64,000 nt of DNA from Fusicatenibacter saccharivorans. Lineage in GTDB: Bacteria > Bacillota > Clostridia > Lachnospirales > Lachnospiraceae. This document shows positions 16,132 through 24,127 of the stretch, piece by piece. Position numbers and translations under genes: made by a program. The stretch covers positions 1-64,000 of the forward strand of contig NZ_JAQEGR010000008.1 in assembly GCF_027667425.1 (NCBI RefSeq), given 5' to 3'. Within the stretch, counting starts at the first letter, position 1. Each line of letters opens with the position of its first letter. The notes beneath the pieces were generated by a model. The model was not told the DNA's origin. It saw only the letters and a program-made list of their open reading frames with translations, and searched no databases.

Positions 16132-16167
16132 AAGGACACTTTTTTAGACAAAGCGTGTTCTTTTTTT
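16132..16167 (+). terminator. Second hairpin with T-run upstream of rhaB
   Basis: AAGGACAC pairs with GTGTTCTT (one G-T pair) and is followed by TTTTT. It may insulate the rhamnose operon. A TATAAT at 16184 close to the start of rhaB suggests a promoter, but the -35 is weak. Confidence 0.5.
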
Positions 16168-16214
16168 ACCACATAAAGTTATCTATAATTAGAGACAGAA
16201 AATGGAGGAAGGGT

Positions 16215-17615
16215 ATGAAAAGATATTATTTAGCAATTGATATAGGAGCATCCAGCGGAAGGCATATTCTCGGGCATATGGAAGATGGGAAAATGGTTCT
16301 CGAGGAAATTTACCGTTTCCCGAATGGAATGCAGAAACGGGACGGTGAGAAGGTGTGGGATATCGAGGCACTCTTTGAAGCCGTGTTGGCCGGAATGAAA
16401 AAATGCAGAGAACTTGGAAAGATCCCGGTGAGTGTCGGAATTGATACATGGGCAGTTGATTTTGTCCTTCTGGACAAGGATGATCAGCGGATCGGAAATG
16501 CCGTTGCTTATCGCGATGACCGCACGAAAGGAATGGATGAGGAGGTTTATCGCACGGTGCCGGAGGAAGAACTCTATGCATCGACCGGCATTCAGAAACA
16601 GATTTTTAACAGTATTTATCAGCTTATGGCGTGGAAGAAGAAAAAACCGGAACAGCTGGAAAAAGCAGAGACGTTGCTGATGATTCCGGATTACCTGAAT
16701 TTCCTGCTTTCCGGCGTGAAAGCGCAGGAATACACAAATGCAACAACGACCCAGCTCGTCAATCCGGAAACCGGGGACTGGAACAGGGAGATGATTCAAA
16801 AACTGGGATACCCGGAGAAAATCTTCCTGCCGATCCGTGAACCGGGGACTGTGATCGGTCGTCTGAAAAAAGAAATTCAGGAGCAGGTCGGCTTCGACTG
16901 TGAGATTGTTCTTCCCGCAACACACGACACAGGCTCCGCAGTAGTCGCTGTGCCAAGCAATGAGGAACATGTACTCTACATCAGCTCTGGAACCTGGTCT
17001 CTGATGGGAACAGAATTAAAAGAGGCCGATTGCGGAACAGAAGCTATGCAGCACAATTTTACCAATGAGGGCGGCTACAACAGAAAATACCGTTTCCTGA
17101 AAAATATCATGGGTCTGTGGATGGTCCAGTCTGTGAAAAAAGAAATCGCAGAAGATTTAAGCTTTGGAACGATCTGCGAAATGGCATCGAAATGCACCAT
17201 CCCATCTATCGTGGATGCAAACGACGATCGTTTCCTTGCACCGGAACATATGACAGCCGAGGTACAGAAGGCATGTGAAGAAAGTGGCCAGCAGATACCG
17301 CAGGGAATTGCAGAGGTTGCAGCAGTGATCTATAACAGCCTGGCAGTATGCTATGCAAAGACATTAAAAGAACTGGAAGAAAAAACAGGCTGCCGGTACC
17401 GAACTATTCATGTCGTAGGCGGCGGCGCCAATGCCGGTTATCTGAACTGGCTGACAGCAGAAAAGACCGGAAGAACCGTGCTGGCGGGACCGACCGAGGC
17501 AACTGCCATCGGCAATCTGGCGGTGCAGATGATCACCGGAAAGGAATGCAGCAATTTGAAGGATGCGAGAAACTGTATTTTCCATTCCTTCGAAATCAAA
17601 CAATATGAGCCATAA
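16215..17615 (+). CDS. rhaB: Rhamnulokinase
   Basis: ATG 16215, with GGAGG before it, gives 466 residues; the longer frame to 16155 has no ribosome binding site. This FGGY kinase phosphorylates L-rhamnulose to rhamnulose-1-phosphate. The N-terminal phosphate-binding loop reads LAIDIGASSGRHI; the middle carries GIDTWAVDFVLLD and ATHDTGSAVVAVP; the C-terminal adenosine site is VVGGGANAGYLNWLTA. Residues EIYRFPNGM and the W-D-I-E-A-L segment are typical of RhaB rather than xylulokinase. The order kinase-isomerase-aldolase with short gaps supports an L-rhamnose operon. Confidence 0.92.
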   Translation: MKRYYLAIDIGASSGRHILGHMEDGKMVLEEIYRFPNGMQKRDGEKVWDIEALFEAVLAGMKKCRELGKIPVSVGIDTWAVDFVLLDKDDQRIGNAVAYRDDRTKGMDEEVYRTVPEEELYASTGIQKQIFNSIYQLMAWKKKKPEQLEKAETLLMIPDYLNFLLSGVKAQEYTNATTTQLVNPETGDWNREMIQKLGYPEKIFLPIREPGTVIGRLKKEIQEQVGFDCEIVLPATHDTGSAVVAVPSNEEHVLYISSGTWSLMGTELKEADCGTEAMQHNFTNEGGYNRKYRFLKNIMGLWMVQSVKKEIAEDLSFGTICEMASKCTIPSIVDANDDRFLAPEHMTAEVQKACEESGQQIPQGIAEVAAVIYNSLAVCYAKTLKELEEKTGCRYRTIHVVGGGANAGYLNWLTAEKTGRTVLAGPTEATAIGNLAVQMITGKECSNLKDARNCIFHSFEIKQYEP

Positions 17616-17649
17616 AAAATGAGACGAAAGGTTAAAAGGGGCAAAGAAC

Positions 17650-19071
17650 ATGTTAGTTGAAACAAAAGCAAAAGTAGGTGTATTTGCAATCGCACTGGGT
17701 GCATATCTGCCGCAGTTCCCGACGCTGGTTCCGGAATTTGAGGCACAGTATGATGCGTTCAAAAAGACGATTCCGGATACCGTTGAAATGATCGATGGTG
17801 GAATCGTTACAACGAAAGAATTATCGATGGAAGCAGGAGATAAGTTTCGTGCAGCGGATGTAGATCTTGTTATTTTACAGCTTCTGACCTACGCGACCAG
17901 CTACAATATGCTCCCGGCAGTCCGTGACCTGAATGTGCCGGTTGTACTTGTGAATGTGCAGAAACGGAAAGCACCGGATTATGCGAATACCGATACGCCA
18001 AAATGGCTCGGTGAGCTGTATGCCTGTGGAGCAGTCGGTGAGATGGTAGCCGATCTGGAGCGTGCAGGAAAACGTCATGCCGTTATCACCGGTGTTGTAG
18101 AAGGCGGAGATGCTTACGTGGCAAAGGAAATCGACGAGTGGTGCCGGGCAGCCCAGGTACGCAGAAGATTCCGCTACACCAATATTGCCCAGATCGGAAG
18201 ACCATATCCGGGAATGATGGATCTGTATATCGATGAAACCAATCTTTACAACCGGATGGGACTTTACACGAAACAGTTCGACTGGGAGAAAATGTGGGCA
18301 ATCGCGGATCCTGTCACAGATGAGGACGCAATCCGCGCCAAGGCAGAGGAGATTCTGGATACTTTTGATATCGAGGGCGGTGCAACGGTAGAGACCGTAT
18401 GGGATATGGCAAAATATGTCGTTGCATTTGAAGAGTGGGTGAAAAAAGAAGATCTTGGTATGGTGGCATCCCATTATGACGGCTTTGCCAAGGGGGTTGC
18501 CGGAAAACTGGACAGCATGCTGATCCCGGCATTTTCCATGCTGATTAAACAGGGCACAGCCTGCGCCGTAGAGGGTGATATGAAAGTTGCAATGGCAATG
18601 AGCATTCTGAAAACAATCGCCGGAACCGGTCAGCTTTCTGAGATGTATTCGATCGATTTCAATGAGGATATCTGTATTATCGGCCACTCCGGATCGGGAG
18701 ATGCTGATATTTCGCAGGCGAAAAAACCGTCCATGAAAATCGTTGATGTTTTTCATGGCAAGACGGGCGGCGGATATCTGACGCAGTTTTATCCGCCGGT
18801 CGGAGATGTTACATATCTTGGAATTACGCAGGATAAAGACGGTCATTTTAAATTTGTTGCTGCAGAGGGTGTCAATGAGGATGGTCCGATCTTTACCTTT
18901 GGCGATACAAACATGAGAACACGTTTCTCCATTGGGGCAAGAGAGTTCTGCAACAGATGGAGTGAGGCGGGACCAACACATCATATGGCAGCAGCTGTCG
19001 GACATCATATTGATACGATTCTGAAAGTGGCAAAAATCCTGGATGTGCCGGTAGAGGTTGTGTGCCGGTAA
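17650..19071 (+). CDS. L-fucose/L-arabinose-isomerase-fold sugar isomerase, probable L-rhamnose isomerase substitute
   Basis: A 473-residue protein. The N-terminal Rossmann-like half (KVGVFAIALGAYLPQFP, LVILQLLTYATSY) and the C-terminal metal-binding half (IDFNEDICIIGHSGSGD, FHGKTGGGYLTQFYPPVGDVTYLG, the final HHMAAAVGHH) belong to the fucose/arabinose isomerase superfamily that converts aldoses to ketoses with Mn2+. Its place between rhamnulokinase and rhamnulose-1-phosphate aldolase, and the lack of a RhaA-like gene nearby, suggest that it does the first step, L-rhamnose to L-rhamnulose. RhaA proper has a TIM-barrel fold unlike this protein. The substrate is inferred from context only; fucose or a related deoxysugar remains possible. 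Confidence 0.78.
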   Translation: MLVETKAKVGVFAIALGAYLPQFPTLVPEFEAQYDAFKKTIPDTVEMIDGGIVTTKELSMEAGDKFRAADVDLVILQLLTYATSYNMLPAVRDLNVPVVLVNVQKRKAPDYANTDTPKWLGELYACGAVGEMVADLERAGKRHAVITGVVEGGDAYVAKEIDEWCRAAQVRRRFRYTNIAQIGRPYPGMMDLYIDETNLYNRMGLYTKQFDWEKMWAIADPVTDEDAIRAKAEEILDTFDIEGGATVETVWDMAKYVVAFEEWVKKEDLGMVASHYDGFAKGVAGKLDSMLIPAFSMLIKQGTACAVEGDMKVAMAMSILKTIAGTGQLSEMYSIDFNEDICIIGHSGSGDADISQAKKPSMKIVDVFHGKTGGGYLTQFYPPVGDVTYLGITQDKDGHFKFVAAEGVNEDGPIFTFGDTNMRTRFSIGAREFCNRWSEAGPTHHMAAAVGHHIDTILKVAKILDVPVEVVCR

Positions 19072-19116
19072 ATATCGATAAAAGAAGAGAAAAGAGAGAA
19101 AGAAGAGGGAAATAAC

Positions 19117-19938
19117 ATGAAATTCTTAGATGCAGAATTTGTAAAGGGCTTTATCCGCATGGCAAATGATGGCTGGGAGCAGGGATGGCATGAGAGAAAC
19201 GGCGGAAACCTTTCTTACCGTGTGAAACCAGAAGAGGTTGAAGAGGTAAAAGAAAACTTTGAGGCCAGAGAGTGGAATCCGATCGGAACCGCCGTTCCAA
19301 ATCTTGCGGGAGAGTATTTCCTGGTAACCGGAAGCGGAAAATATTTCCGAAATGTCACAATCAAACCGGAAGACAGCATCTGTATGATTGAGCTGGATGA
19401 AAAAGGTGAAAATTACCGCATCGTCTGGGGTCTCGTCAACGGAGGACGTCCGACCTCAGAGCTTCCGAGCCATCTGATGAACCTGGAGGTAAAAAAACTT
19501 CAGGACGAAAGATACCGCGTTGTGTACCATGCACATACCACCAACGTGATCGCGCTTACCTTTGTTCTGCCGCTGGAAGATAAAGTATTTACCCGCGAAC
19601 TCTGGGAGATGGCAACCGAGTGTCCTGTTGTATTCCCGTCCGGAATAGGTGTCGTTCCGTGGATGGTTCCGGGAGGCAGAGAGATCGCCGTTGCCACGAG
19701 CGAGCTGATGAAGAAATATGATCTTGCTATCTGGGCACACCACGGCATGTTCGCCGCCGGCTTTGATTTTGACCTGACCTTCGGTCTGATGCATACCGCA
19801 GAAAAATCTGCAGAAATCCTGGTAAAAACACTTTCTATGCAGCCAACGAAACGCCAGACGATCACACCGGATGAATTCCGCCATCTGGCAAAAGACTTCG
19901 GCGTAACACTTCCGGAAGAGTTTTTGTATGAGAAATAA
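19117..19938 (+). CDS. rhaD: Rhamnulose-1-phosphate aldolase
   Basis: A 273-residue class II aldolase splitting rhamnulose-1-phosphate into dihydroxyacetone phosphate and L-lactaldehyde. The zinc ligands lie in YHAHTTNVIALT and AHHGMFAAG. The N-terminal GWHERNGGNLSYR, with its phosphate-binding Asn/Gly residues, and the GSGKYF segment match RhaD closely. The length equals that of the family (about 274 residues). It is the last gene of the operon, 45 bases after the isomerase, and is followed by a strong terminator. Confidence 0.93.
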   Translation: MKFLDAEFVKGFIRMANDGWEQGWHERNGGNLSYRVKPEEVEEVKENFEAREWNPIGTAVPNLAGEYFLVTGSGKYFRNVTIKPEDSICMIELDEKGENYRIVWGLVNGGRPTSELPSHLMNLEVKKLQDERYRVVYHAHTTNVIALTFVLPLEDKVFTRELWEMATECPVVFPSGIGVVPWMVPGGREIAVATSELMKKYDLAIWAHHGMFAAGFDFDLTFGLMHTAEKSAEILVKTLSMQPTKRQTITPDEFRHLAKDFGVTLPEEFLYEK

Positions 19939-19956
19939 AACTGGAAACTGATAGTG

Positions 19957-20007
19957 AAAAATGGCCGTCTGATCCTTGCACTGAGGAATGGGACGGCCAT
20001 TTTTTTG
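19957..20007 (+). terminator. Intrinsic terminator of the rhamnose operon
   Basis: AATGGCCGTC pairs with GACGGCCATT and a run of seven T follows. Confidence 0.9.
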
Positions 20008-20148
20008 CTGTGCAGAAGAAAAAGTCTATTAATTTCTTTCGGAATTTGATAAACTATAAGATAAGATTATCGATTAGAAAACAGTGGAACATTTCATTAT
20101 CAGACAGAAAATGCTGGTGTGTCTGCGCTCAGAAAGGAAAGATGAAAT

Positions 20149-21831
20149 ATGACTTCAGCGATTAGTATAGGAAAGCAGGATTTTGCTTCCCTTCGAGAAA
20201 ATCATTATTTTTATGTTGATAAAACCGATTTTATCAGACAATGGTGGGAAAGTGGAGATGACATTACGCTGATCACACGTCCGAGAAGATTTGGCAAAAC
20301 ATTGAATATGAGCATGCTGAATTGTTTCTTTTCCAGACAGTATGCAGAAAAAGGTACCATCTTTGAAGGGCTTTCCATCTGGAAACAGGAAAAATACCGC
20401 AGACTGCAGGGAACTTATCCGGTGATTTTTCTGAGCTTTGCGGACGTAAAACAGAATAACTATCAAGATGCAGTGCAGAAGATAAAAAATATTATTGTAG
20501 ATGCTTATCGCCAACATCGGTATTTGGAGCAGGAAGAATGCTTTACGCAAAATGAGAAACAGCAGATGCTGGAAATTACAGAAAAAATGAGTGATGTGAC
20601 AGCACAGGATGCATTAAAAAATCTTTCCAGTTATTTGAATCTTTTATATGGAAAAAAAGTTTTGATCTTTCTGGATGAATATGACACGCCCATGCAGGAA
20701 GCCTATATTCATGGATACTGGGGTGAATTTGCCGGATTTATGAGAAGCCTTTTCAATGCGACGTTCAAAACAAATCCATATCTGGACCGCGCTGTGATGA
20801 CTGGAATTACCCGTATTTCCAAAGAATCTGTTTTTTCGGACCTCAATAATCTGACGGTTATTACAACAACATCGGATGCCTATGCAGACTGTTTTGGTTT
20901 TACAGAAAAAGAGGTATTTCAATCATTAGATCAATTTGGAATGCCGGAAAAGAAAGATCTGGTAAAGCAATGGTATGACGGATTTTGCTTTGGCACGCAT
21001 CGTGATATTTACAATCCGTGGTCTATTACAAATTATCTGAAAGAGAAAAAACTGCGGCCCTACTGGGCAGCTACAAGTTCCAATGGATTGATCAGCAAAC
21101 TCCTGCAGTCGGCATCGGTAAATATGAAGGAAGAACTGGAAAAACTGATCAACAGACAACAAATTGTAGTTAATTTTGATGAGCAGATTATATTTGGACA
21201 ATTAGAACAGGATGAAAGTGCGGTATGGAGTCTGTTGGTGGCAAGCGGTTATCTGAAAGTGGAGGAGATTGAATACAGAGGACTGACGCTGGAGCCGTGG
21301 TATTCTCTTTCCATCACAAATCTGGAGACTGTGAGCATGTTTTCGAATATGTTCAAAAGCTGGTTTGCAGCGGCATCTGCCAATTATAATGAATTTATCA
21401 AAGCATTGCTGAATGGGGATGTAAAAGCGATGAACCTCTATATGAATGATATTGCACTTGCTACATTTAGTAATTTTGATGCTGGAAAACATGCGTCCGA
21501 GCGGAGCCAGCCAGAGCGGTTTTATCATGGATTTGTACTTGGGCTGCTGGTGGAAGTGCGAGATCTTTATGAGGTGCGTTCCAATCGGGAAAGTGGGTAT
21601 GGAAGATACGATGTGATTCTAATTCCCAGAAATTTGGATCGAGATGCTATGATTCTGGAATTTAAAGTAAAAGAAACGGAAGAAAAAACGCTGCAGGAAA
21701 CGGTACAAAAAGCACTGGCGCAGATTGAAATAAAGAAATACGACGCGGAACTGAAAGAACGGGGAATCCCAAAAGAAAGAATCCGGCATTATGGATTTGC
21801 GTTTGAAGGGAAAAAGGTATTAATTGGGTAA
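20149..21831 (+). CDS. AAA-ATPase-like protein with C-terminal PD-(D/E)XK domain
   Basis: A 560-residue protein of the kind with an AAA-ATPase_like domain (N-terminal) joined to a PD-(D/E)XK nuclease-superfamily domain. The N-terminus has YVDKTDFI and the modified Walker A TRPRRFGKTLNMSM; Walker B reads VLIFLDEYDTPM, with a sensor region TGITRISKESVFSDLNN. The C-terminus shows ESGYGRYDVILIP then MILEFKV, which fits the D...ExK nuclease core. Many copies occur in gut bacteria, often alone, and their role is not known. Here too it stands alone between two terminators. Confidence 0.88.
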   Translation: MTSAISIGKQDFASLRENHYFYVDKTDFIRQWWESGDDITLITRPRRFGKTLNMSMLNCFFSRQYAEKGTIFEGLSIWKQEKYRRLQGTYPVIFLSFADVKQNNYQDAVQKIKNIIVDAYRQHRYLEQEECFTQNEKQQMLEITEKMSDVTAQDALKNLSSYLNLLYGKKVLIFLDEYDTPMQEAYIHGYWGEFAGFMRSLFNATFKTNPYLDRAVMTGITRISKESVFSDLNNLTVITTTSDAYADCFGFTEKEVFQSLDQFGMPEKKDLVKQWYDGFCFGTHRDIYNPWSITNYLKEKKLRPYWAATSSNGLISKLLQSASVNMKEELEKLINRQQIVVNFDEQIIFGQLEQDESAVWSLLVASGYLKVEEIEYRGLTLEPWYSLSITNLETVSMFSNMFKSWFAAASANYNEFIKALLNGDVKAMNLYMNDIALATFSNFDAGKHASERSQPERFYHGFVLGLLVEVRDLYEVRSNRESGYGRYDVILIPRNLDRDAMILEFKVKETEEKTLQETVQKALAQIEIKKYDAELKERGIPKERIRHYGFAFEGKKVLIG

Positions 21832-21834
21832 TAG

Positions 21835-21884
21835 AAAACGCTGTCAATGCTTCTCTGGAAGGGGAAGCGGGACAGCGTTTTTTT
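21835..21884 (+). terminator. Intrinsic terminator between convergent genes
   Basis: AAACGCTGTC pairs with GACAGCGTTT followed by T-rich sequence; it can also serve the minus-strand AEC gene. Confidence 0.85.
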
Positions 21885-21895
21885 GTTAATTGTGA

Positions 21896-22828
21896 TTAGA
21901 TTACCATCTGAAGCAGCATTACCATAAGCGGCATCGTCACAATAGAAGCCAGCGTAGTAACAACATTGATGGCACTGGCATAGCGCGAATCGTTGCCGTA
22001 TACCTGGCACATCTGGGTAACCGTGGAAGCAGATGGCGTGATGATGGCGAGAAAAACGATCAGAATCAGTGTCGGTCCGTCAGCGGAAAGGTCGGCGAGA
22101 TGGCTGAGTTTTAAGAGAACAAGCGCCATCAGCGGAACGGCGATCAGGCGGAGAAAGGTCACGAAGTAAATCCGTTTATTCGCAAAAATCTGACGGAAGT
22201 CCATGCCGGCAAAAAGCATACCCGTAACAATCATACTGGCAGGGCCAACCATGCTTCCGACAGAATGAAACGTATTGTTGACCAGCGCAGGAAGCCGGAT
22301 GCCCGTGAAAAAAAGAAGAATTCCGACGAAAATAGAAATAATATTGAGGTTCAGAACAATCTTCTTCCAGTCATAGGAAGCCTCACGGCTGATCACCTTT
22401 TTGCAGTGCGTCCAGAAAAAGACAAGCTGTACGCTCATATAAACACAGCTGTAAAGCACCCATTCCGCTCCTAAAACAGCCGTCACAAGCGGCACAATCA
22501 GATTGCCGGAATTGGAGTAGTAAACAGAAGTTATCTCAACCGCATCCAAATGAAACACCCGTCCAAGAGCTGAAACCGCAAAAAGAAGCACAACCTGCAT
22601 CAGAAGCGAAGCCGCAAACGCAACCAGCAGCCCCCGCACTGTTTCCGGCGTGTAATCGACCTGAAACGCATTCAGAATCACGCAGGGAATGATCAGGTAC
22701 AGCACAATTTTCGACAGAACTTTGCTGTCCTCATCCTTTAAAAGTCCGGCTTTTACGATTAAAAAGCCCATAAAAATCATAAGAAAAAGCTGCGCGATCT
22801 GCTGCGCAAGAAGAATACTGATCGTCAT
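21896..22828 (-). CDS. AEC-family (auxin efflux carrier-like) transporter
   Basis: I start at ATG 22828, preceded by GGGGAG, rather than the longer frame to 22987; this gives 310 residues. The protein has about ten membrane helices in two halves. The first half contains MIFMGFLIVKAGLLKDEDSKVLSKIVLYLIIPCVIL, and the crossover regions are marked by NSGN (residue 110 region) and the final STVTQMCQVYGNDSRYAS. AEC proteins export or import organic anions such as malate or malonate, or amino acids; the substrate is not readable. The gene is single and has its own promoter. Confidence 0.9.
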   Translation of the reverse strand: MTISILLAQQIAQLFLMIFMGFLIVKAGLLKDEDSKVLSKIVLYLIIPCVILNAFQVDYTPETVRGLLVAFAASLLMQVVLLFAVSALGRVFHLDAVEITSVYYSNSGNLIVPLVTAVLGAEWVLYSCVYMSVQLVFFWTHCKKVISREASYDWKKIVLNLNIISIFVGILLFFTGIRLPALVNNTFHSVGSMVGPASMIVTGMLFAGMDFRQIFANKRIYFVTFLRLIAVPLMALVLLKLSHLADLSADGPTLILIVFLAIITPSASTVTQMCQVYGNDSRYASAINVVTTLASIVTMPLMVMLLQMVI

Positions 22829-22862
22829 AAAAATCTCCCCATATGTGTGCCTTATAGAAAAT

Positions 22863-22891
22863 ATTATAAGGTGGAGAAGAGGGGATTTCAA
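22863..22891 (-). promoter_or_regulatory. Promoter of the AEC transporter gene
   Basis: On the minus strand, TTGAAA and TATAAT are separated by 17 bases, upstream of ATG 22828. Confidence 0.75.
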
Positions 22892-22947
22892 TTTCTTTTT
22901 GAGAGATTTGGGTCGAAATAATGGTGAAAATATAAGAAAAATGGCTG

Positions 22948-22976
22948 TTGACCAAAAGAAAATGCTGTCATATAAT
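22948..22976 (+). promoter_or_regulatory. Promoter of small RNA candidate 1
   Basis: TTGACC and TATAAT with a spacing of 17 bases. Confidence 0.75.
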
Positions 22977-22982
22977 ATATTC

Positions 22983-23078
22983 GACAAGAGAGCCGTTGGT
23001 CAGTGTACACCTGACCGCCGGATAAAGCTTCTAACTAAAAATAGCGCCTAACTTTACCAGAGCAGGGGCGCTATTTTG
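22983..23078 (+). ncRNA. Small RNA candidate 1 (tandem pair)
   Basis: An approximately 96-base unit from the predicted start to the end of a terminator. The start contains ACAAGAGAGCCG, then a hairpin (GGTCAG / CTGACC). A free A-rich stretch follows, then a terminator whose stem is AAAATAGCGCC / GGCGCTATTTT with the loop sequence CTTTACCAGAGCAG. No open reading frame with a ribosome binding site lies inside. The layout and several sequence blocks recur in the unit starting at 23116, so both are likely related non-coding RNAs. No known RNA family was recognised. Confidence 0.65.
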
Positions 23079-23080
23079 AT

Positions 23081-23109
23081 TTGACAAAATTACACGATTG
23101 CAATATAAT
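23081..23109 (+). promoter_or_regulatory. Promoter of small RNA candidate 2
   Basis: TTGACA and TATAAT with a spacing of 17 bases, both consensus. Confidence 0.8.
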
Positions 23110-23115
23110 ATACTT

Positions 23116-23228
23116 AACAAGACAGCCGGAAGGTGAGCGCAATCACCCGATCTGGCGAAAATATTAAATAGCTATAAGAAGTGGCCATCCATGCTTACCA
23201 GAGAGCAGGATGGCCATTTCTTAATTTC
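23116..23228 (+). ncRNA. Small RNA candidate 2 (tandem pair)
   Basis: An approximately 113-base unit with ACAAGACAGCCG at its start, a hairpin (GGTGA / TCACC) that may be closed by an outer GCCGGA / TCTGGC helix, an A/U-rich linker, and a terminator with a stem AAGAAGTGGCCATCC / GGATGGCCATTTCTT. Its loop contains CTTACCAGAGAGCAG, nearly the same as in unit 1. There is no coding potential. The shared 5' block and shared terminator loop, in spite of different stems, suggest selection on RNA structure and loop sequence. Confidence 0.68.
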
Positions 23229-23296
23229 TATAATAAAGGAAGGCTGAATTATAGTCAAGAAATTTTTGCGATTTTAAAACAAAGTAATAAAAAGTG

Positions 23297-23365
23297 TGAT
23301 ATAATAACCTCATAATGAAAAGTAAAATTCCGCCTATTTTTCTACATTGTAGGCGGCAATTTTAC
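23297..23365 (+). promoter_or_regulatory. Extended -10 promoter and leader hairpin of the next operon
   Basis: TGATATAAT (23297-23305) has the TGn extension but no clear -35. A strong hairpin follows: GTAAAATT-CCGCCTA (23322-23336) with TAGGCGG-C-AATTTTAC (23350-23365). It lies 50 bases before the ATC-hydrolase-like gene and lacks a T-run, so it is a leader structure rather than an ordinary terminator. Confidence 0.5.
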
Positions 23366-23414
23366 ACCTGCCAGTTAGTGAATCCTAATAAAAGTAAGAT
23401 GGAGGTACCCGCCC

Positions 23415-24059
23415 ATGATGGAATACACCAGCAAATATTGGAACATGCTGACTCCTTTAATAAAGAAAAGTCTGCTAAAACGCTACGGAAAAGAGGAGAC
23501 CGCAGAGCTTCTCCGCAAGACCAACCAGATCTACCGCGACATGCTTCGCCGCGCCGATGATATCGGAAAGGACAACCCGATGGCGTCGAATCTCTATGAA
23601 GGCCTCATTTTTCTTGCGCTCTGGGATGCGTCGGACAAACAGATTTATGTGGATGAACTGCGTACAATCTCAGAGGAGATGATGTCCTTCCCGCTTCTGA
23701 AAGCCATGGGCCTGATGATTAATGCGAATAAGAAGAGCGGCATGGCGCGGATTGCGAAGATGATGCATAAGGATGCCGCCTGGCTGGAAGCACATCCGCA
23801 GTATAAGGCGTATTCGTGGGATTTTCATTTTGATGAGACGAAGCATCAGGACGGTTTTTATTACCACTTCACCCAATGTCCCCTGAACACATTCGCCCGA
23901 AAAGAGGGCTATCTGGAAGTGCTGCCGATTATGTGCGACATTGATTACAAGACAGCAGCCCTGATGCACGCGAAGCTCTACCGTGACCATACACTGGCAG
24001 GCAGCGGTGAGGTCTGTGATTACTGGTTCGTGGGGGACAAGGTGGAAAATCCGAAATAA
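23415..24059 (+). CDS. L-2-amino-thiazoline-4-carboxylate hydrolase-like protein
   Basis: A 214-residue protein beginning at ATG 23415 (GGAGGT upstream). The C-terminal half has the spaced signature of the ATC-hydrolase family: YYHFTQCPLN, then LPIMCDIDY, then RDHTLAGSGEVCDYWF, with conserved Cys and Asp residues. The named activity converts an aminothiazoline to cysteine derivatives, but most members are of unknown function. The N-terminal half is helical (KRYGKEETAELLRKTNQIY). It is followed by a methyltransferase gene 68 bases away, so both may belong to one pathway, perhaps modification of a small molecule. Confidence 0.75.
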   Translation: MMEYTSKYWNMLTPLIKKSLLKRYGKEETAELLRKTNQIYRDMLRRADDIGKDNPMASNLYEGLIFLALWDASDKQIYVDELRTISEEMMSFPLLKAMGLMINANKKSGMARIAKMMHKDAAWLEAHPQYKAYSWDFHFDETKHQDGFYYHFTQCPLNTFARKEGYLEVLPIMCDIDYKTAALMHAKLYRDHTLAGSGEVCDYWFVGDKVENPK

Positions 24060-24127
24060 AATAAGACCGGGACGGAACCGGTGAAATGGATCGAAGAATA
24101 TAAAACACAGAAGGGAGATCACCCAGA

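Noticed and set aside
17875..19008. Long minus-strand frame over the sugar isomerase
   Set aside because: Antisense shadow of the rhamnose operon isomerase; no start signal or family motif.
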